NCBI RefSeq assembly: GCF_000739085.1
Contig: NZ_CP009110.1
Location: forward strand, 2,170,001 to 2,234,000
DNA: 64,000 bases
Reading direction: 5' to 3'
From: Amycolatopsis methanolica 239
GTDB taxonomy: Bacteria > Actinomycetota > Actinomycetes > Mycobacteriales > Pseudonocardiaceae
Shown here: positions 61,889 to 64,000 of the stretch, in pieces
Layout of the letters: the number at the start of each line of letters is the position of its first letter
Numbering within the stretch: the first letter of the stretch is position 1
Translations under genes and position numbers: made by a program
Notes under the pieces: model-generated
The model's input: the letters and a program-made list of their open reading frames with translations, nothing else
Told to the model about the DNA's origin: nothing
Databases searched by the model: none

Positions 61889-62619
61889 AGGTCGCCGTGC
61901 AGGTCACCTGCATCAACGACGCGATGTTCCCGGACACCGGCAAGGCGGTGTTCACGCTGCTGCGGCGGCTCGGCGTGGAGGCGGACTTCCCGGCCGCGCA
62001 GACGTGCTGCGCGCAGCCGATGGTCAACACCGGCTACCTCGACGAGGCCGTGCCGGTGGTGCGCAACTTCGTGGACGCGTTCGCCGGGTACGACGCGATC
62101 GTGACCCCGTCCGGTTCGTGCGCGGGATCGGTGCGGCACCAGCACTCGATCGTCGCCCGGCGCAGCGGGGACGACCGGCTGGCCGCGACCGTCGCCGAGA
62201 CCTCGCCGAAGGTGTACGAGCTGACCGAGTTCCTGGTCGACGTGCTCGGTGTTACGGACGTCGGTGCGTACTTCCCGCACCGCGTCACCTACCACCCGAC
62301 CTGCCACTCATTGCGGATGCTCGGGGTCGGCGACCGGCCGCTGCGGCTGCTGCGCGAGGTGCGCGGGCTGGACTTGGTGGAGCTGCCCGCCGCGGACGAG
62401 TGCTGCGGCTTCGGCGGCACGTTCGCGGTGAAGAACGCGGAGACCTCGACCGCAATGGGCGCGGACAAGGCGCGGCACGTGCTGGACACCGGCGCCGAGG
62501 TGCTGGTGGCCGGGGACAACTCGTGCCTGCTGCACATCGGCGGGCTGCTGTCGCGGCAGCGCACCGGGGTGCGTGTGATGCATCTGGCCGAAGTGCTCGC
62601 GGGGACGGAGAGCTCATGA
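61885..62619 (+). CDS. lutA: L-lactate utilisation Fe-S protein LutA
   Basis: 244 residues from ATG 61885, overlapping the rhaB stop (ATGA). It has two CCG domains (cysteine-rich, iron-sulfur/heterodisulfide-reductase type): AAQTCCAQPMVNTGY with GSCAGSVRH, then HPTCHSLRMLG with DECCGFGGTFAVK and GDNSCLLHIGG. LutA is a subunit of the LutABC complex that oxidises L-lactate to pyruvate. Its place behind the rhamnose genes fits use of the lactate arising from L-lactaldehyde. Confidence 0.92.
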   Translation: MKVAVQVTCINDAMFPDTGKAVFTLLRRLGVEADFPAAQTCCAQPMVNTGYLDEAVPVVRNFVDAFAGYDAIVTPSGSCAGSVRHQHSIVARRSGDDRLAATVAETSPKVYELTEFLVDVLGVTDVGAYFPHRVTYHPTCHSLRMLGVGDRPLRLLREVRGLDLVELPAADECCGFGGTFAVKNAETSTAMGADKARHVLDTGAEVLVAGDNSCLLHIGGLLSRQRTGVRVMHLAEVLAGTESS

Positions 62620-64000
62620 GCGCCACTTTCGTTGGTATGCCTGCCTTTCCGGCGGCGGCGCGGGAGGCGTTGTCGGACACGCAACTGCGGCGCAACCTGG
62701 CGCACGCGACCGGCACCATCCGCGCCAAGCGCGCCGCGGTCGTCGGCGAGGTCGACGAGTGGGAGGAGCTGCGCCTGGCCGGTGCGGCGATCAAGGACAA
62801 CACGCTGCGCCACCTCGACGAGCACCTGCTGCGGCTGGAGGAGTCCCTGACCGACCGGGGCGCGACCGTGCACTGGGCGCGGGATGCCGCCGAGGCGTGC
62901 GAAATCGTCGCGTCGATCGCGAAGCAGCACGCCGTCGACGAGGTCGTCAAGGTCAAGTCGATGGCGACGCAGGAGATCGGGCTCAACGAGGCGCTCGCCG
63001 CGCAGGGCATCACCGCGTGGGAGACCGACCTGGCCGAGCTGATCGTGCAGCTCGGCGACGACCTGCCCTCGCACATCCTGGTGCCCGCGATCCACCGCAA
63101 CCGCGCGGAGATCCGGGAGATCTTCCGCGACAAGATGGCCGCCGCGGGACGCCCGGCGCCCGACGACCTGTCCGACCGGCCGGCGGAGCTGGCGGGCGCG
63201 GCGCGGCTGCACCTGCGGGAGAAGTTCCTACGGGCGCGCATGGCGGTGTCCGGGGCGAACTTCGCGGTCGCCGAGACCGGGACGCTGGTCGTGGTCGAGT
63301 CCGAGGGCAACGGGCGGATGTGCCTGACGCTGCCCGAGGTGGTGGTGTCGGTGGTGGGCATCGAGAAGATCGTGCCCACCTGGTCCGATCTGGACGTGTT
63401 CCTGCAGCTGCTGCCCCGCTCCAGCACGGGGGAGCGGATGAACCCGTACACCTCGACGTGGTCGGGCGCGACCGAGGGCCAGGAGGCGCACGTAGTGCTG
63501 CTGGACAACGGCCGCACCCGCGCGCTGGCCGACGAAGTGGGGCGGCAGGCGCTGCGCTGCATCCGGTGCTCGGCCTGCCTGAACGTGTGCCCGGTGTACG
63601 AGCGCACCGGCGGGCACGCATACGGCTCGGTGTACCCGGGTCCGATCGGGGCGATCCTGAACCCGCTGCTGCGCGGCACCGGCGTCGACGACCAGGTGGA
63701 CTCGCTGCCGTACGCGTCCAGCCTGTGCGGCGCGTGCTTCGAGGCGTGCCCGGTGCGGATCGACATCCCGGAGGTGCTGGTGCACCTGCGGTCCAAAGTG
63801 GTCGATGCGCACCGGTCGGCGCCGAAGGCCGAGGCGGTGGCGATGAAGTCGGCGTCCTGGGTGCTGGCGGACTCGAAGCGCCTGGGCCTGGCCGAGCGCG
63901 GCCTGGGTCTCGCGGGCCGGTTGCTCGGGCGGTTCGGGCGCAAGGTGATGCCCGGCGGGCGGCGCGCGCTGGGCCGGTTGCCGTGGCCGGGTTCGTTGTG
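62616..64000 (+). CDS. lutB: L-lactate utilisation Fe-S protein LutB (3' end outside window)
   Basis: The frame opens at ATG 62616, overlapping the lutA stop (ATGA), and is still open at 64000 after about 461 residues, near full length for LutB. The N-terminal LUD domain contains VKSMATQEIGLNEAL and AETGTLVVVESEGNGR. Two 4Fe-4S motifs follow: CIRCSACLNVCPVY near 310 and CGACFEACPVRID near 371. The last residues are basic and Gly/Leu-rich. LutB is the second subunit of the lactate-oxidising complex; lutC is expected just beyond the window. Confidence 0.92.
   Translation, partial: MSATFVGMPAFPAAAREALSDTQLRRNLAHATGTIRAKRAAVVGEVDEWEELRLAGAAIKDNTLRHLDEHLLRLEESLTDRGATVHWARDAAEACEIVASIAKQHAVDEVVKVKSMATQEIGLNEALAAQGITAWETDLAELIVQLGDDLPSHILVPAIHRNRAEIREIFRDKMAAAGRPAPDDLSDRPAELAGAARLHLREKFLRARMAVSGANFAVAETGTLVVVESEGNGRMCLTLPEVVVSVVGIEKIVPTWSDLDVFLQLLPRSSTGERMNPYTSTWSGATEGQEAHVVLLDNGRTRALADEVGRQALRCIRCSACLNVCPVYERTGGHAYGSVYPGPIGAILNPLLRGTGVDDQVDSLPYASSLCGACFEACPVRIDIPEVLVHLRSKVVDAHRSAPKAEAVAMKSASWVLADSKRLGLAERGLGLAGRLLGRFGRKVMPGGRRALGRLPWPGSL

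Overview
The window is high-GC, gene-dense DNA with many GTG starts and 1-4 base stop/start overlaps. ESX-type (EspG) accessory proteins, SARP/AfsR-type regulators, an EthA/EthR pair and long NB-ARC/TPR regulators point to an actinomycete, most likely a Pseudonocardiaceae member such as Amycolatopsis. The genus is an inference from protein style. No rRNA, tRNA, CRISPR array or transposase was recognised.

Region 1 (1-14.2 kb) looks like a toxin/secretion-effector island. It holds the end of one HExxH protein, a small protein in another frame, and a modular protein of about 2,600 residues that ends in a second HExxH domain. A small zinc-ribbon protein, two SseB-like proteins, a helical-repeat protein and a parallel beta-helix/AAA ATPase fusion follow. 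Region 2 (14.2-24 kb) has three large NB-ARC/TPR (STAND) regulators, two of them SARP-type, and one LuxR-type regulator with a degenerate receiver. Region 3 (24-26 kb) is a PPE-like protein with a repeat-rich tail, overlapped by an EspG-family gene. It probably belongs with type VII secretion, although no ESX core genes are present here.

Region 4 (26-48 kb) is mixed. Intact genes include a PAP2/diacylglycerol-kinase fusion, a GNAT, TetR regulators, an SGNH hydrolase, SigJ (ECF41), an ethR-ethA divergon running into an SDR and an alpha/beta hydrolase, a DUF427 protein, metNIQ, an LVIVD/DUF305 divergent pair, a ShbA-like sigma factor and a secreted endonuclease/phosphatase. Between them lie many broken genes: LLM oxidoreductase, mycothiol-dependent isomerase, APH, HAD, nucleotidyltransferase, sulfotransferase and methyltransferase. 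Several lesions lie in or next to G runs, so either real decay or base-calling error is possible.

Region 5 (48-64 kb) starts with a maleate-isomerase-like gene and an RpiR regulator. A LacI repressor then faces a long L-rhamnose operon: ATPase, two permeases, lipoprotein, mutarotase, isomerase, bifunctional aldolase/dehydrogenase, an arabinose/fucose-isomerase-like protein, rhamnulokinase and lutAB. The order suggests import of rhamnose, conversion through rhamnulose-1-phosphate to dihydroxyacetone phosphate and lactaldehyde/lactate, then lactate oxidation by Lut. lutB runs off the window end.
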